In this document: positions 54,527 through 63,716 of the stretch, one piece after another | How the letters are laid out: each line of letters begins with the position of its first letter | Position numbering within the stretch: the stretch's first letter is position 1 | Assembly (NCBI RefSeq): GCF_040760005.1 | Contig: NZ_CP099760.1 | Coordinates: 4,867,501 to 4,931,500, forward strand | DNA length: 64,000 bases | Reading direction: 5' to 3' | Source: Pseudomonas sp. stari2 | Lineage (GTDB): Bacteria > Pseudomonadota > Gammaproteobacteria > Pseudomonadales > Pseudomonadaceae | The notes under the pieces: model-generated | What the model saw: the letters and a program-made list of their open reading frames with translations, nothing else | What the model was told of the DNA's origin: nothing | Database searches by the model: none | Program-made: the position numbers and the translations under genes

Positions 54527-56137
54527 TCAACGCCGCTCCTGATTCCGCGGCCAGCTCAGACTGAAACACGCCCCGCCCAGACTCTTGCTCTTGCCGATCA
54601 GCGCCCGGCCGTCATGCCAATGAATGATCCGCCGCACAATCGACAATCCCAAGCCGTGTCCGCCAGACGCCCGCGTACGGCTGTCGTCCAGCCGCAGAAA
54701 GGGCGTGAAGATTTTCTCCCAGGCACTTTCCGGCACACCGGGACCGTCGTCCTCGACATCCACCCGGCAACGCATCTGCCCGACCTGATAACTGACCGTG
54801 ACCTTCGAGCGCGCATGGCGCATGGCGTTGCCCACGAGATTCTGCAAGGCCCGATGCAGGTAACGCGGCTCGGCCTCGACCCAGGCATCGTCGCAATCAG
54901 CCGCCGACAGGCACAAGCCGCGTTGCACCGTGACGTCGGCACGCAGTGGCGCCAGTTCTTCGATCACCTGATTGACCAGTGCGTCGAGATCGATGCGCTG
55001 GAAGGTCAGCGCCGGCGAGCCCTGCTCCAGCCGTGCATAGGTGAGCATTTCGTCCACCAGCTTATCGAGGTCCTCGATGTCGTGGTCCATGCCCTCGCGG
55101 TACTTTTCCAGTGCTTGCGGGGTGGTGGCCGAGCCGATCATTTCCAGACCGAAGCGCAGGCGCGCCACCGGCGTTCGCAGCTCGTGAGATACCGCGCGCA
55201 CCAGCTCACGCTGGATCGCCAGCAACTGCTGCAGATGCTCGGCCATGCCGTTGAACGCCGCCGCCAGTCTGCCCACCGAGTCGGCCCCTCGCGCCGGCAC
55301 CCGGGTTTCCAGACTGCCTTTGGCAATGCGGGTAGCGGCGGCTTCGAGACCGCGCAAACGCCGTTCCAGCTGACGCACCAATAAATAGACGATGAGACCG
55401 ATCAGGGTCAGACCCAATGCGGCAATCAGCACCAGCCATTGCGGCGGGTACGGATTCATCTGATAGAGCGGACCGATTTCCAGCACCCACGGCGTGCCGA
55501 CCATCCCGGCGAACACCCGGATCGAATCACCGCCCTTGCCCAGTGCCATCACCGTATCGCCCTCCGACACGCGACGGCTCTGGTCTTCATCCATGTCGGC
55601 CTCGTTCACAGTGACCAGCCGCAGATCGAAGCCGAACCCCTTCTCTTCCTTTAGTTGCGCGAGGCGTTTGGGCTGCTCGCCCACCGGCACCCGCACCAGT
55701 TCATCGGCCAACAGGTAGATGGTCGCCCGGGCCAGTTGCTCGCTGATCTGCTGCACCTCGCCCACCAGCACAAGCTGTTCCTTGTCGCTGACCAAACGGT
55801 AGACCTTTGCCGCATGCGGCCCGGTCTGCTCGACCAAGGCCTGGCCGCGCTGCACGCGGGTGCGCTGGGTCAGATCGAGATCGGTCTGGTTGAACTTCTT
55901 CAACGTCAGCGGAATCCCCAGCAATCGTTCCCATACCAGCAAGGCGCGGTGGCGCTCGGTATCGTTCATCGGTTGCAGGTTGTCGGCCATCAGGGAAAAC
56001 GTGCCGTGGGCCAGGCGCTCGCGGTATTGCTCGCTGCGCACCTGATTGAGCAAGTGCAACGCCAGCACACCGAGCACCGCCACCAGAATCAGTGCCGCAC
56101 ACATGCCGCCGTAGATGCGCAGAAAGATCGAATTCAC
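54527..56137 (-). CDS. RstB-like sensor histidine kinase
   Basis: A 536-residue kinase. TM1 is about residues 9-29, a periplasmic domain of about 200 residues follows, TM2 about 234-254, then HAMP, HisKA with RAVSHELRTPVARLRFGLEM (about residue 310), and HATPase with NLVGNAMRHA, EDDGPGV and GHGLGLSI. The layout resembles RstB of enterobacteria. It overlaps its regulator gene by four bases (ATGA). By position it corresponds to PA1158. The signal is unknown. Confidence 0.92.
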   Translation of the reverse strand: MNSIFLRIYGGMCAALILVAVLGVLALHLLNQVRSEQYRERLAHGTFSLMADNLQPMNDTERHRALLVWERLLGIPLTLKKFNQTDLDLTQRTRVQRGQALVEQTGPHAAKVYRLVSDKEQLVLVGEVQQISEQLARATIYLLADELVRVPVGEQPKRLAQLKEEKGFGFDLRLVTVNEADMDEDQSRRVSEGDTVMALGKGGDSIRVFAGMVGTPWVLEIGPLYQMNPYPPQWLVLIAALGLTLIGLIVYLLVRQLERRLRGLEAAATRIAKGSLETRVPARGADSVGRLAAAFNGMAEHLQQLLAIQRELVRAVSHELRTPVARLRFGLEMIGSATTPQALEKYREGMDHDIEDLDKLVDEMLTYARLEQGSPALTFQRIDLDALVNQVIEELAPLRADVTVQRGLCLSAADCDDAWVEAEPRYLHRALQNLVGNAMRHARSKVTVSYQVGQMRCRVDVEDDGPGVPESAWEKIFTPFLRLDDSRTRASGGHGLGLSIVRRIIHWHDGRALIGKSKSLGGACFSLSWPRNQERR

Positions 56138-56856
56138 AGCGGCAGTTCTACGCAGGCTTCAGGCACGAACAGATAACCCTTGCTGCGCACGGTCTTGATC
56201 AGGCGCGGATGATCAGGGTCATCGCCAATCTTCGGACGGATGCGCGAGATGCGTACATCGATCGAACGGTCCTGGCCGTCGTAGCCGATGCCGCGCAACG
56301 CGGTGAAGATTTCTTCCCGGGACAGGATGCGTCCGGCGTTGGACACCAGCAGCCACAGCAGATCGAATTCGGCGCTGGTCAACTCGATGCCGCTGTCGCT
56401 CAGCCAGGCTTCGCGCAAGGCGTTGTCGACCACCAGCGGGCCGAATTGCAGACGGCGCGGTTTGCCCGACGCCGGCTCCGGTGCATCACTGCGTCTCAAC
56501 AATGCCTGGATGCGCGCCAGCAACAGTCGCGGGCGAACCGGTTTGCACACGTAATCATCGGCACCGATGTCGAGGCCGAGGATCTGGTCGGCGTCGTCGG
56601 TGCGCGCGGTCAGCATGAGGATCGGCCCGTCGTACTGGTCGCGCACCTTGCGGCAGATGCTCAGGCCATCTTCACCGGGGAGCATCAGGTCGAGGATCAC
56701 CAGATCCGGCTGCTCCTTGATGATCCGCGCCGCCGCCAGCGCCCCGTTGCCTTCGATCTCCACCTGCAATCCATTGGCTTGCAGGTATTCGCGGGTCAGT
56801 TCGGCCAGACGCTGGTCGTCCTCGACTATCAATACCTGCCAGGCTTCTTGCTCCAC
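56134..56856 (-). CDS. RstA-like OmpR-family response regulator
   Basis: A 240-residue regulator with EDDQ, the aspartate in LVILDLMLPGEDG and KPVRPRLLLARI in the receiver, then the winged helix ending RSIDVRISRIRPKIGDD…VRSKGYLFVPE. GTG 56856 is the best start: AGAGG lies six bases upstream and it places the receiver at the N terminus, whereas ATG 56916 and 56982 would add an unrelated leader. It corresponds by position to PA1157 and precedes its kinase gene. Confidence 0.88.
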   Translation of the reverse strand: MEQEAWQVLIVEDDQRLAELTREYLQANGLQVEIEGNGALAAARIIKEQPDLVILDLMLPGEDGLSICRKVRDQYDGPILMLTARTDDADQILGLDIGADDYVCKPVRPRLLLARIQALLRRSDAPEPASGKPRRLQFGPLVVDNALREAWLSDSGIELTSAEFDLLWLLVSNAGRILSREEIFTALRGIGYDGQDRSIDVRISRIRPKIGDDPDHPRLIKTVRSKGYLFVPEACVELPL

Positions 56857-57148
56857 GGGTGACCTCTGTTTGCCGATGCTGCGAATAAAGGAAGGATCCT
56901 CCCGTCTTTTTGTCATCTTTAAGGAGGATAAGAATGCGTGTGTCAGGGCCGATTGTATAAACGGCGTACAACGAGAACACAAGTCGGTAAATGCGTTCGG
57001 ACAAGGCTGTTTTCTGTGATAGGGTTCGCGCCCTTAAAAATCCGCTGAAGCGTTTTTCCCGGCGAAAAAACAGTGACAAACGGTCTAGCTCAGCAGGTTC
57101 ACGGCCTACAAAGGCTTTCCCTGTTTCGCACACAATTTACGCACAGGG

Positions 57149-57157
57149 TTATCCACA
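57149..57157 (+). promoter_or_regulatory. DnaA box upstream of nrdA
   Basis: TTATCCACA, a perfect DnaA R1-type box, lies just before the -35 region of the nrdA promoter. DnaA control of nrdAB is established in E. coli; a similar role here is inference. Confidence 0.6.
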
Positions 57158-57166
57158 GGCTTTGCG

Positions 57167-57231
57167 TTGCAATCGCCCCCCAAAACGCATTATCTTGTAG
57201 CCCGCGCCAAAAAAAACCCTACATGTAGGGG
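57167..57231 (+). promoter_or_regulatory. nrdA promoter with two NrdR boxes
   Basis: A -35 TTGCAA (57167-57172) and -10 TTATCT (57190-57195) are spaced by 17 bp. NrdR-box-like sequences ACGCATTATCTTGTAG (57185-57200) and ACCCTACATGTAGGGG (57216-57231) have centres 31 bp apart, the spacing required for NrdR. The first covers the -10, consistent with repression. The match is by eye against the ACACWATATMTWGTGT consensus. Confidence 0.75.
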
Positions 57232-57591
57232 TTCGCGCCAAAAACCAAACACAAACCGGACAGTGAATTCAAGGCTTTTTATTGCCATTGTCAGGTTGAA
57301 CCAAACGTATTTTCAGAAGCCCAAACCGCGCCTGCGGATGGCTACCGTTTTTCAGCCGATCACGGCGTAAACGGTACGGGTGTTGCAGTGGCGAAACTGC
57401 TCCCCGAAAGGAATGCGGTTTCACGCGTATCGCGCGAACCGAAGACTTCGGCATGGAAGCGGCGCCCACAAGGCCCACTTCCTGAACTGTCCCGAAGTCG
57501 TTACCCGGCGCTGGCCGGTCGTAGTGCTTCAGGACGGAACGGTGGGCACCGTGATGGTGCCCAAACAAACATAGAGAACGTGGAGACACCC
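57232..57591 (+). other. Long nrdA leader region
   Basis: About 360 bp separate the second NrdR box from nrdA. The segment contains small hairpins (CCGAAG/CTTCGG near 57440; GGGCACC/GGTGCCC at 57543-57561) and a 64-codon open frame from GTG 57380 that stops 17 bp before nrdA, without a convincing ribosome site. I recognise no known riboswitch. The rest of 56857-57166 shows no gene. Confidence 0.5.
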
Positions 57592-60486
57592 ATGCAAACC
57601 GACACAACTCGCGAGAACCCGCAGGGCACCTTGCCGCAGGCCGCCGATTCGAATTCGGATCTGGCTGCCACCGCGCCTGGTCAACTGCGTGTGATCAAGC
57701 GTAATGGCACTGTCGTTCCTTACACCGATGACAAGATCACCGTCGCTATCACCAAAGCGTTTCTCGCAGTTGAGGGCGGCACCGCTGCCGCTTCGTCGCG
57801 AATCCACGACACCGTTGCCCGCCTGACCGAACAGGTCACCGCGACCTTCAAGCGTCGCATGCCATCGGGCGGCACCATCCACATCGAAGAAATCCAGGAC
57901 CAGGTTGAACTGGCCCTGATGCGTGCCGGCGAGCAGAAAGTGGCTCGCGATTACGTGATCTACCGCGACGCCCGCTCCAAGGAACGCGCCACCCGCACCA
58001 CCGCCGATGCTCCGGTTCAGGCGCACCCGTCGATCCGCATCACACGCGCCGACGGCAGCCTCGCGCCGCTGGACATGGGACGTCTGAACACCATCGTCAC
58101 CGAAGCCTGCGAAGGTCTGGCCGAAGTCGACGGCGACCTGATCCAGCGCGAAACCCTGAAGAACCTGTACGACGGCGTGGCCCTGAACGACGTCAACACC
58201 GCACTGGTAATGACCGCGCGTACCCTGGTCGAGCGTGAGCCGAACTACTCGTTCGTGACCGCCCGCCTGCTGATGGACACCCTGCGTGCCGAAGGCCTGG
58301 GCTTCCTGGGCGTCGCCGAGAGCGCGACCCACCACGAGATGGCCGACCTGTACGCCAAGGCACTGCCGGCCTACGTCGCCAAAGGTATCGAGTTCGAACT
58401 GCTGAACCCTGTGCTGGCCTCCTTCGACCTGGAAAAACTGGGCAAGGCGATCAACCACGAGCGCGACCAGCAATTTACCTACCTGGGCCTGCAGACCCTG
58501 TACGACCGCTACTTCATCCACAAGGATGGCGTGCGTTTCGAACTGCCACAGATCTTCTTCATGCGCGTGGCCATGGGCCTGGCGATCGAAGAGAAGCAGA
58601 AAGAAGACCGTGCGATCGAGTTCTACAACCTGCTGTCCTCGTTCGACTACATGGCTTCGACCCCGACCCTGTTCAACGCCGGTACCCTGCGTCCACAGCT
58701 GTCGAGCTGCTACCTGACCACCGTTCCGGATGACCTGTCGGGCATCTACCACGCGATCCACGACAACGCCATGCTGTCGAAATTCGCCGGCGGCCTGGGC
58801 AACGACTGGACGCCGGTGCGTGCACTGGGTTCGTACATCAAGGGCACCAACGGCAAGTCCCAGGGCGTTGTTCCGTTCCTGAAAGTCGTGAACGACACCG
58901 CCGTTGCCGTTAACCAGGGTGGCAAGCGCAAAGGCGCTGTGTGTGCCTACCTGGAAACCTGGCACATGGACATCGAAGAGTTCATCGAGCTGCGCAAGAA
59001 CACCGGTGATGACCGTCGTCGTACCCACGACATGAACACCGCCAACTGGATCCCCGACCTGTTCATGAAGCGTGTCTTCGATGACGGCAAGTGGACCCTG
59101 TTCTCGCCGTCCGAAGTACCGGACCTGCACGACCTGACCGGCAAGGCCTTCGAAGAGCGCTACGAGTACTACGAAGCCCTGACCGAGTACCCGGGCAAGA
59201 TCAAGCTATTCAAGACCATCCAGGCCAAAGACCTGTGGCGCAAGATGCTGTCGATGCTGTTCGAAACCGGCCACCCATGGCTGACTTTCAAAGACCCGTG
59301 CAACCTGCGTAGCCCGCAGCAGCACGTCGGCGTGGTTCACAGCTCGAACCTGTGCACCGAGATCACCTTGAACACCAACAAGGACGAAATCGCGGTCTGC
59401 AACCTGGGCTCGATCAACCTGCCGAACCACATCATCGACGGCAAGCTGGACACCGCCAAGCTCAAGCGCACCATCGACGTAGCCGTTCGCATGCTCGACA
59501 ACGTGATCGACATCAACTACTACTCGGTACCGCAGGCGAAGAACTCCAACTTCCGTCACCGTCCGGTCGGCCTGGGCATCATGGGCTTCCAGGACGCGCT
59601 GTACCTGCAGCACATCCCTTACGGTTCCGACGCTGCCGTCGAGTTCGCCGACAAGTCCATGGAAGCGGTCAGCTACTACGCGATCCAGGCTTCCTGCGAC
59701 CTGGCCGACGAGCGCGGCTCGTACGAGACGTTCCAGGGTTCGCTGTGGTCCAAAGGCGTACTGCCACTGGATTCGCAACAGATCCTGATCGAAGCACGTG
59801 GCCAGAAGTACATCGACGTCGACCTGACCGAGTCCCTGGACTGGGCACCGGTTCGCGCCCGTGTACAGAAAGGCATCCGTAACTCGAACATCATGGCCAT
59901 CGCACCGACCGCGACCATCGCCAACATCACCGGCGTATCGCAGTCGATCGAACCGACCTACCAGAACCTGTACGTGAAATCGAACCTGTCGGGCGAATTC
60001 ACCGTGATCAACCCGTACCTGGTTCGCGACCTGAAGGCTCGTGGTCTGTGGGACTCGGTCATGATCAACGATCTGAAGTACTACGACGGTTCGGTTCAGC
60101 AGATCGAGCGCATCCCGCAAGAACTCAAAGAGCTCTACGCGACCGCGTTCGAAGTGGACACCAAGTGGATCGTTGACGCCGCCAGCCGTCGTCAGAAGTG
60201 GATCGACCAGGCCCAGTCGCTGAACCTGTACATCGCCGGCGCATCGGGCAAGAAGCTGGACGTGACCTACCGCATGGCCTGGTACCGTGGTCTGAAAACC
60301 ACCTACTACCTCCGTGCCCTGGCTGCGACCAGCACCGAGAAGTCGACCATCAACACCGGCAAGCTGAACGCTGTTTCCAGCGGCGGCAACCACGGTGACG
60401 ATTCGGTCCTGGCAGCGCCAGCCGGCCCTGCTCCGGTACCGAAGGCCTGCGCCATCGACGAGCCGGATTGCGAAGCTTGCCAATAA
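57592..60486 (+). CDS. nrdA: Class Ia ribonucleotide reductase, alpha subunit
   Basis: Reduces ribonucleoside diphosphates to deoxy forms with the NrdB radical subunit. 964 residues. Two ATP-cones are visible at the N terminus (RVIKRNGTVVPYTDDKITVAITKAF at about 33-58 and SIRITRADGSLAPLDMGRLNTIV at about 145-170), the duplicated arrangement known from P. aeruginosa NrdA. Active-site parts are SSCYL, NLCTEI and the shuttle cysteines CEAC at the C terminus. GGAG precedes ATG 57592; the frame open to 57388 is considered leader. nrdB does not follow: a terminator, repeat copy 3 and flgE do. Confidence 0.96.
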   Translation: MQTDTTRENPQGTLPQAADSNSDLAATAPGQLRVIKRNGTVVPYTDDKITVAITKAFLAVEGGTAAASSRIHDTVARLTEQVTATFKRRMPSGGTIHIEEIQDQVELALMRAGEQKVARDYVIYRDARSKERATRTTADAPVQAHPSIRITRADGSLAPLDMGRLNTIVTEACEGLAEVDGDLIQRETLKNLYDGVALNDVNTALVMTARTLVEREPNYSFVTARLLMDTLRAEGLGFLGVAESATHHEMADLYAKALPAYVAKGIEFELLNPVLASFDLEKLGKAINHERDQQFTYLGLQTLYDRYFIHKDGVRFELPQIFFMRVAMGLAIEEKQKEDRAIEFYNLLSSFDYMASTPTLFNAGTLRPQLSSCYLTTVPDDLSGIYHAIHDNAMLSKFAGGLGNDWTPVRALGSYIKGTNGKSQGVVPFLKVVNDTAVAVNQGGKRKGAVCAYLETWHMDIEEFIELRKNTGDDRRRTHDMNTANWIPDLFMKRVFDDGKWTLFSPSEVPDLHDLTGKAFEERYEYYEALTEYPGKIKLFKTIQAKDLWRKMLSMLFETGHPWLTFKDPCNLRSPQQHVGVVHSSNLCTEITLNTNKDEIAVCNLGSINLPNHIIDGKLDTAKLKRTIDVAVRMLDNVIDINYYSVPQAKNSNFRHRPVGLGIMGFQDALYLQHIPYGSDAAVEFADKSMEAVSYYAIQASCDLADERGSYETFQGSLWSKGVLPLDSQQILIEARGQKYIDVDLTESLDWAPVRARVQKGIRNSNIMAIAPTATIANITGVSQSIEPTYQNLYVKSNLSGEFTVINPYLVRDLKARGLWDSVMINDLKYYDGSVQQIERIPQELKELYATAFEVDTKWIVDAASRRQKWIDQAQSLNLYIAGASGKKLDVTYRMAWYRGLKTTYYLRALAATSTEKSTINTGKLNAVSSGGNHGDDSVLAAPAGPAPVPKACAIDEPDCEACQ

Positions 60487-60525
60487 GCTGAGCTGAATCG
60501 GGCGTTGCGAGACGCCTGATCCGAG

Positions 60526-60564
60526 AACCCCCGACAGACTTCTGGTTTGTCGGGGGTTTTCTTT
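60526..60564 (+). terminator. Terminator of nrdA
   Basis: An 11-bp stem, AACCCCCGACA (60526-60536) and TGTCGGGGGTT (60548-60558), is followed by TTTTCTTTT. Confidence 0.9.
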
Positions 60565-60582
60565 TGGCCGCGAAAAAAAATC

Positions 60583-61130
60583 AAAAGCCCCCCCCACCCT
60601 AACCCTCTCCCGAAGGGAGAGGGGACTGACCGAGGTGTTTGGTAGAGGTACGCCGACGTGAAATACCGAGGTGAACTCGGGGTTTAAAACACATGCCATG
60701 CAACTCAGCTTCTTCTGCCTCCACTCCTACTCCTGCCTCGGCTTTGGCTTTGGCTTTGGCTTTGGCTTTCGCTCTCCACCACTCAACACGATGAGCGTTA
60801 GCTCGAGTACAGCTTTTGACGTGCCGGCCCCTTCGGCAGGCTGAGTGGAGGGATTTATCCGGGGGTGGGCGCGCAGCGCCGTTCGACGGAGTCGAACACA
60901 TCGAGAGGAGGTGTAGCGAAGCAAACCGGAGGCGATGCCCCCGGATGAATCCCGGAACGAAGGAACACCGAGCCTAGGCGAGGTGCCGAACGCCGGGGCC
61001 CAGCGTTTTGCTTACTTTTGGGCGTCTGCAAAAGTGAGTCGCTGTAAGAGCGAAACCGCCAGCGGCAGCACCCAAAGCAACGGATATTCACCCAATCAAC
61101 CAAAGCATGGTCGTCTCCAAGGACGCCACG
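60583..61130 (+). repeat. Interspersed structured repeat, copy 3 (long form)
   Basis: About 548 bp, closely similar to copy 1 at 1698-2265 except in the variable tract, which here is five GGCTTT-type hexamers (60740-60772) instead of CTTCTG-type units. Several stems differ from copy 1 by paired changes: TTCGAC/GTCGAA (60882-60896), ACTTTTG/CAAAAGT (61014-61035), TCGCT/AGCGA (61039-61053) and CGTC/GACG (61112-61125). It again fills the space between convergent genes. Confidence 0.85.
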
Positions 61131-61135
61131 CCAAA

Positions 61136-61164
61136 CAAAAAAAAGCCCCTCAAAAAGAGGGGCT
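61136..61164 (-). terminator. Terminator of flgBCDE
   Basis: AGCCCCTC pairs with GAGGGGCT around AAAAA; eight T residues follow on the minus strand. It lies 18 bases after the flgE stop. Confidence 0.93.
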
Positions 61165-61181
61165 CCTTGAACAACCAAAAA

Positions 61182-62495
61182 TCAGGTCATCTGAATGATG
61201 GTCTGCATGATGGTGCTCTGGGTCGAGATGGTCTTGGCGTTCGCCTGATAGTTGCTCTGGCCCTTGATCAGATCCACCAGCTCGTTGGTCAGGTTAACGT
61301 TCGACTCTTCCAGCGAGTTGGATACGACCGAACCCAGGGTACCGGTTTCCGGCGCATCGTAGCCCGGGATACCCGAAGCGAAAGTCTCTTTCCAACTGGT
61401 CCCGCCAATCGGTTGCAGGCCCTGCTCGTTGGTGAAGCTGGCCAGCGCAACCTGGCCGATGGCCTTGCTCTGGTTGTTGCTGAAGTTGGCGAACAGGGTA
61501 CCGGTACCGTCGATGGTCAGGTTGGTGATCTGGCCGGTGGCGTAACCATCCTGGGTCGGAATCGAACGCGCGGTATCGGCGTTGTACTGAGTGGTCTTGG
61601 CCATGGAGATGGTAATGCCGGCCGGGTTCGCCGAAGCACCGTTGGCAGACCAGACACCATTGGTCACAGTCCCGGGCACCCAGCCAGTGAGCTTCAGGTC
61701 ACTGCTGATCGTGGCTGGCGGAGTGCTGACCTGAGTCAGTTTGCCAGTGGAGTCGAAGGTCATGGTGGAAGCCACTGGTGCGGTGACCTTAGGATCACTG
61801 CCGGTAGCATCCGGGTTACGACCGTCCACCAGGGTGTAGACCTTCCAGGTGTTGGCGCCGGTCTTGACCATGTATTGATCCATGGTGTGCTGGTTGCCCT
61901 GGCTGTCATAGATCGGAGTACTGAACGACTTGGTGTAGGTCGCCGTGTTGGTCGGGTCGAATTTGCCGGCCGCCACAGTATCGTCGATCACCGGAGCGGT
62001 CGAGTTCAGGTTGATGGTCGAAGTGACCAGCGAGGTGGACTTCGGCGCCAGGTTCGAGGTATCGATCTTCAGGTCGGTCAACACGCCGTTGATGATCTTG
62101 CCGTTGGAATCCACACCGTAACCCTGCAGACGCGAGGTGTAGTCGGTGTTGGTGATGTAGCCGTCCTTGTCGACCTTGAACGTACCGGCACGGGTGTAGG
62201 ACACCGAACCGTTGTTGCTCAGGGTGAAGAAGCCGGAACCGTTGATCCCCATGTCCAGCACGTTGCCGGTGTTGTTGATGTCACCCTGGGTGAACTGCTG
62301 GGAAACGTTAGCCAGGCGCACGCCGTTGCCGATGACCTTGCTGCCGCTGCCCAGGCGAGTCGCCGAGTAGACGTCTTCGAATTCCGCGCGGGACGATTTG
62401 AAACCGGCTGTCGCGACGTTGGCGATGTTGTTGCCGGTCACGTCCAGTTGCTTGTTGGCTGCATAGAGACCGCTAAGGCCGATATTGAAAGACAT
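61182..62495 (-). CDS. flgE: Flagellar hook protein FlgE
   Basis: Forms the flagellar hook. 437 residues with the N-terminal SFNIGLSGLYAANKQLDVTGNNIANVATAGFKSSRAEF, the DMGINGSGFF segment, a variable middle domain rich in Thr and Asn, and the C-terminal VDLIKGQSNYQANAKTISTQSTIMQTIIQM coiled-coil typical of axial proteins. It is the last gene of the flgB-C-D-E run before the terminator. Confidence 0.97.
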   Translation of the reverse strand: MSFNIGLSGLYAANKQLDVTGNNIANVATAGFKSSRAEFEDVYSATRLGSGSKVIGNGVRLANVSQQFTQGDINNTGNVLDMGINGSGFFTLSNNGSVSYTRAGTFKVDKDGYITNTDYTSRLQGYGVDSNGKIINGVLTDLKIDTSNLAPKSTSLVTSTINLNSTAPVIDDTVAAGKFDPTNTATYTKSFSTPIYDSQGNQHTMDQYMVKTGANTWKVYTLVDGRNPDATGSDPKVTAPVASTMTFDSTGKLTQVSTPPATISSDLKLTGWVPGTVTNGVWSANGASANPAGITISMAKTTQYNADTARSIPTQDGYATGQITNLTIDGTGTLFANFSNNQSKAIGQVALASFTNEQGLQPIGGTSWKETFASGIPGYDAPETGTLGSVVSNSLEESNVNLTNELVDLIKGQSNYQANAKTISTQSTIMQTIIQMT

Positions 62496-62525
62496 ATTCC
62501 ACTCCTTTGTGCCGGTTAGTCGGCT

Positions 62526-63254
62526 CTATATACCAATGGTTTGTACTTTGGACAGAGCAACGGTGCCCTTGCCGGACAGGTTGAGCATCAGCTCGCCGCC
62601 GGTCTGGCTGATCGTCACGCTGGTGACGGTGGCCGGCAGGTAGGTCGCCATATCGGTCGAGGTGCCATTGATCGAGGCGTTGGCCTTGACGGTATAAGTA
62701 CCGGTCTTCACCAGGTTGCCGTCCTTGTCCTTGCCGTCCCAGGTAAAGCTCGCATTGCCGGCGGCGCGACTGCCCAGATCGATGGTGCGAACGACCGTGC
62801 CGCTGCTGTCGGTGATGCTGACGGTGCCGCCGGCAATCGACGACGGAACGGTGACCGAACCGGTCATGCCTTTGCTCGGATCGTCGAGCTGGACCGAGTT
62901 GGTCTGCACGATCACGTTGCGGCCAACCAGCGACGAAGCCTGCAAGGCTTGCGACGAGTTGTAGTTGCCGGCCAGCGAACTCACGGTGCTGTTGAGGGTG
63001 GTGATCCCCTCGAGGCTGCTGAACTGCGCCAGCTGGGCAACGAATGCACTGTTGTCCTGCGGGTCGAGCGGGTTCTGGTTTTTCAGCTGGGTCACCAGCA
63101 ACTGCAGGAACGCATCCTTGCCCAGGGCCTGGCCGCCGGTGGCGCTGTTGGTAGCCGAAGCGATGCCGCCGGTGGTCGTGCTACTGGTCTTCTTCGAAGA
63201 GTTGGCCAGTATGTCGTTCATCGTCAGGCTGCTGGTGGTATCGGTAACACTCAT
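62526..63254 (-). CDS. flgD: Flagellar hook-capping scaffold FlgD
   Basis: Caps the growing hook and is discarded. 242 residues. The N terminus has ALGKDAFLQLLVTQLKNQNPLDPQDNSAFVAQLAQFSSLEG (about residues 43-84), then two beta domains including the FLG-Ig-like RAAGNASFTWDGKDKDGN. It lies between flgC (15 bp) and flgE (30 bp). Confidence 0.97.
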   Translation of the reverse strand: MSVTDTTSSLTMNDILANSSKKTSSTTTGGIASATNSATGGQALGKDAFLQLLVTQLKNQNPLDPQDNSAFVAQLAQFSSLEGITTLNSTVSSLAGNYNSSQALQASSLVGRNVIVQTNSVQLDDPSKGMTGSVTVPSSIAGGTVSITDSSGTVVRTIDLGSRAAGNASFTWDGKDKDGNLVKTGTYTVKANASINGTSTDMATYLPATVTSVTISQTGGELMLNLSGKGTVALSKVQTIGI

Positions 63255-63269
63255 GACAGTCGCCCCTTA

Positions 63270-63713
63270 TTACTGACCGAGGGTCAGTACCTTCTGCATC
63301 ATGGTTTTGGCGGTGTTCATCATTTCGGCGTTGGTCTGGAAGGACCGGCTCGCGGAAATCATGTCGGCCATTTCTTCCACCACGTTGACGTTCGGGTAGT
63401 AGACGTAGCCCTTGGCGTCGGCGGCCGGATGATTCGGCTCGTAGCGCGCTTCGAGGTTGCTCTGGTCTTCGACCACGCCGAGTACCTGCACGCCCTGGCC
63501 TGCGGCGTCCTGGTTCTGGAACAGCGAATTGCTGCCGCCGCTCTGGCCGCCCTGAAACATGGTGGCGAACACCGGGTGACGGGCGCGATAGGTCTGGTCG
63601 ATGCTCGACGAGACGGTTTCGGCGTTGGCGATGTTCGAAGCCACGGTGTTCAAACGCGTGGTCTGGGCGCTCATGCCGCTGCCGGCAATGTTGAAAACGC
63701 TGGACAGGGACAT
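63270..63713 (-). CDS. flgC: Flagellar basal-body rod protein FlgC
   Basis: Proximal rod component. 147 residues: SLSSVFNIAGSGMSAQTTRLNTVASNIANAETVSSSIDQTYRARHPVF at the N terminus, GYVYYPNVNVVEEMADMISASRSFQTNAEMMNTAKTMMQKVL at the C terminus. It starts three bases after flgB. Confidence 0.97.
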   Translation of the reverse strand: MSLSSVFNIAGSGMSAQTTRLNTVASNIANAETVSSSIDQTYRARHPVFATMFQGGQSGGSNSLFQNQDAAGQGVQVLGVVEDQSNLEARYEPNHPAADAKGYVYYPNVNVVEEMADMISASRSFQTNAEMMNTAKTMMQKVLTLGQ

Positions 63714-63716
63714 GGA

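Noticed and set aside
57380..57574. A 64-codon ORF in the nrdA leader as a gene
   Set aside because: It has a GTG start with no clear ribosome site and weaker GC3 than neighbours; it is kept only as a possibility in the leader entry.
57529..60699. Two long minus-strand frames opposite nrdA
   Set aside because: Composition is Val/Gln/Asp/His-biased as expected from antisense of GC-rich codons, and no domain is recognisable.
61107..62519. A 470-codon plus-strand frame opposite flgE
   Set aside because: It is the shadow of flgE, which has a clear N- and C-terminal axial-protein signature and a terminator in the right place.
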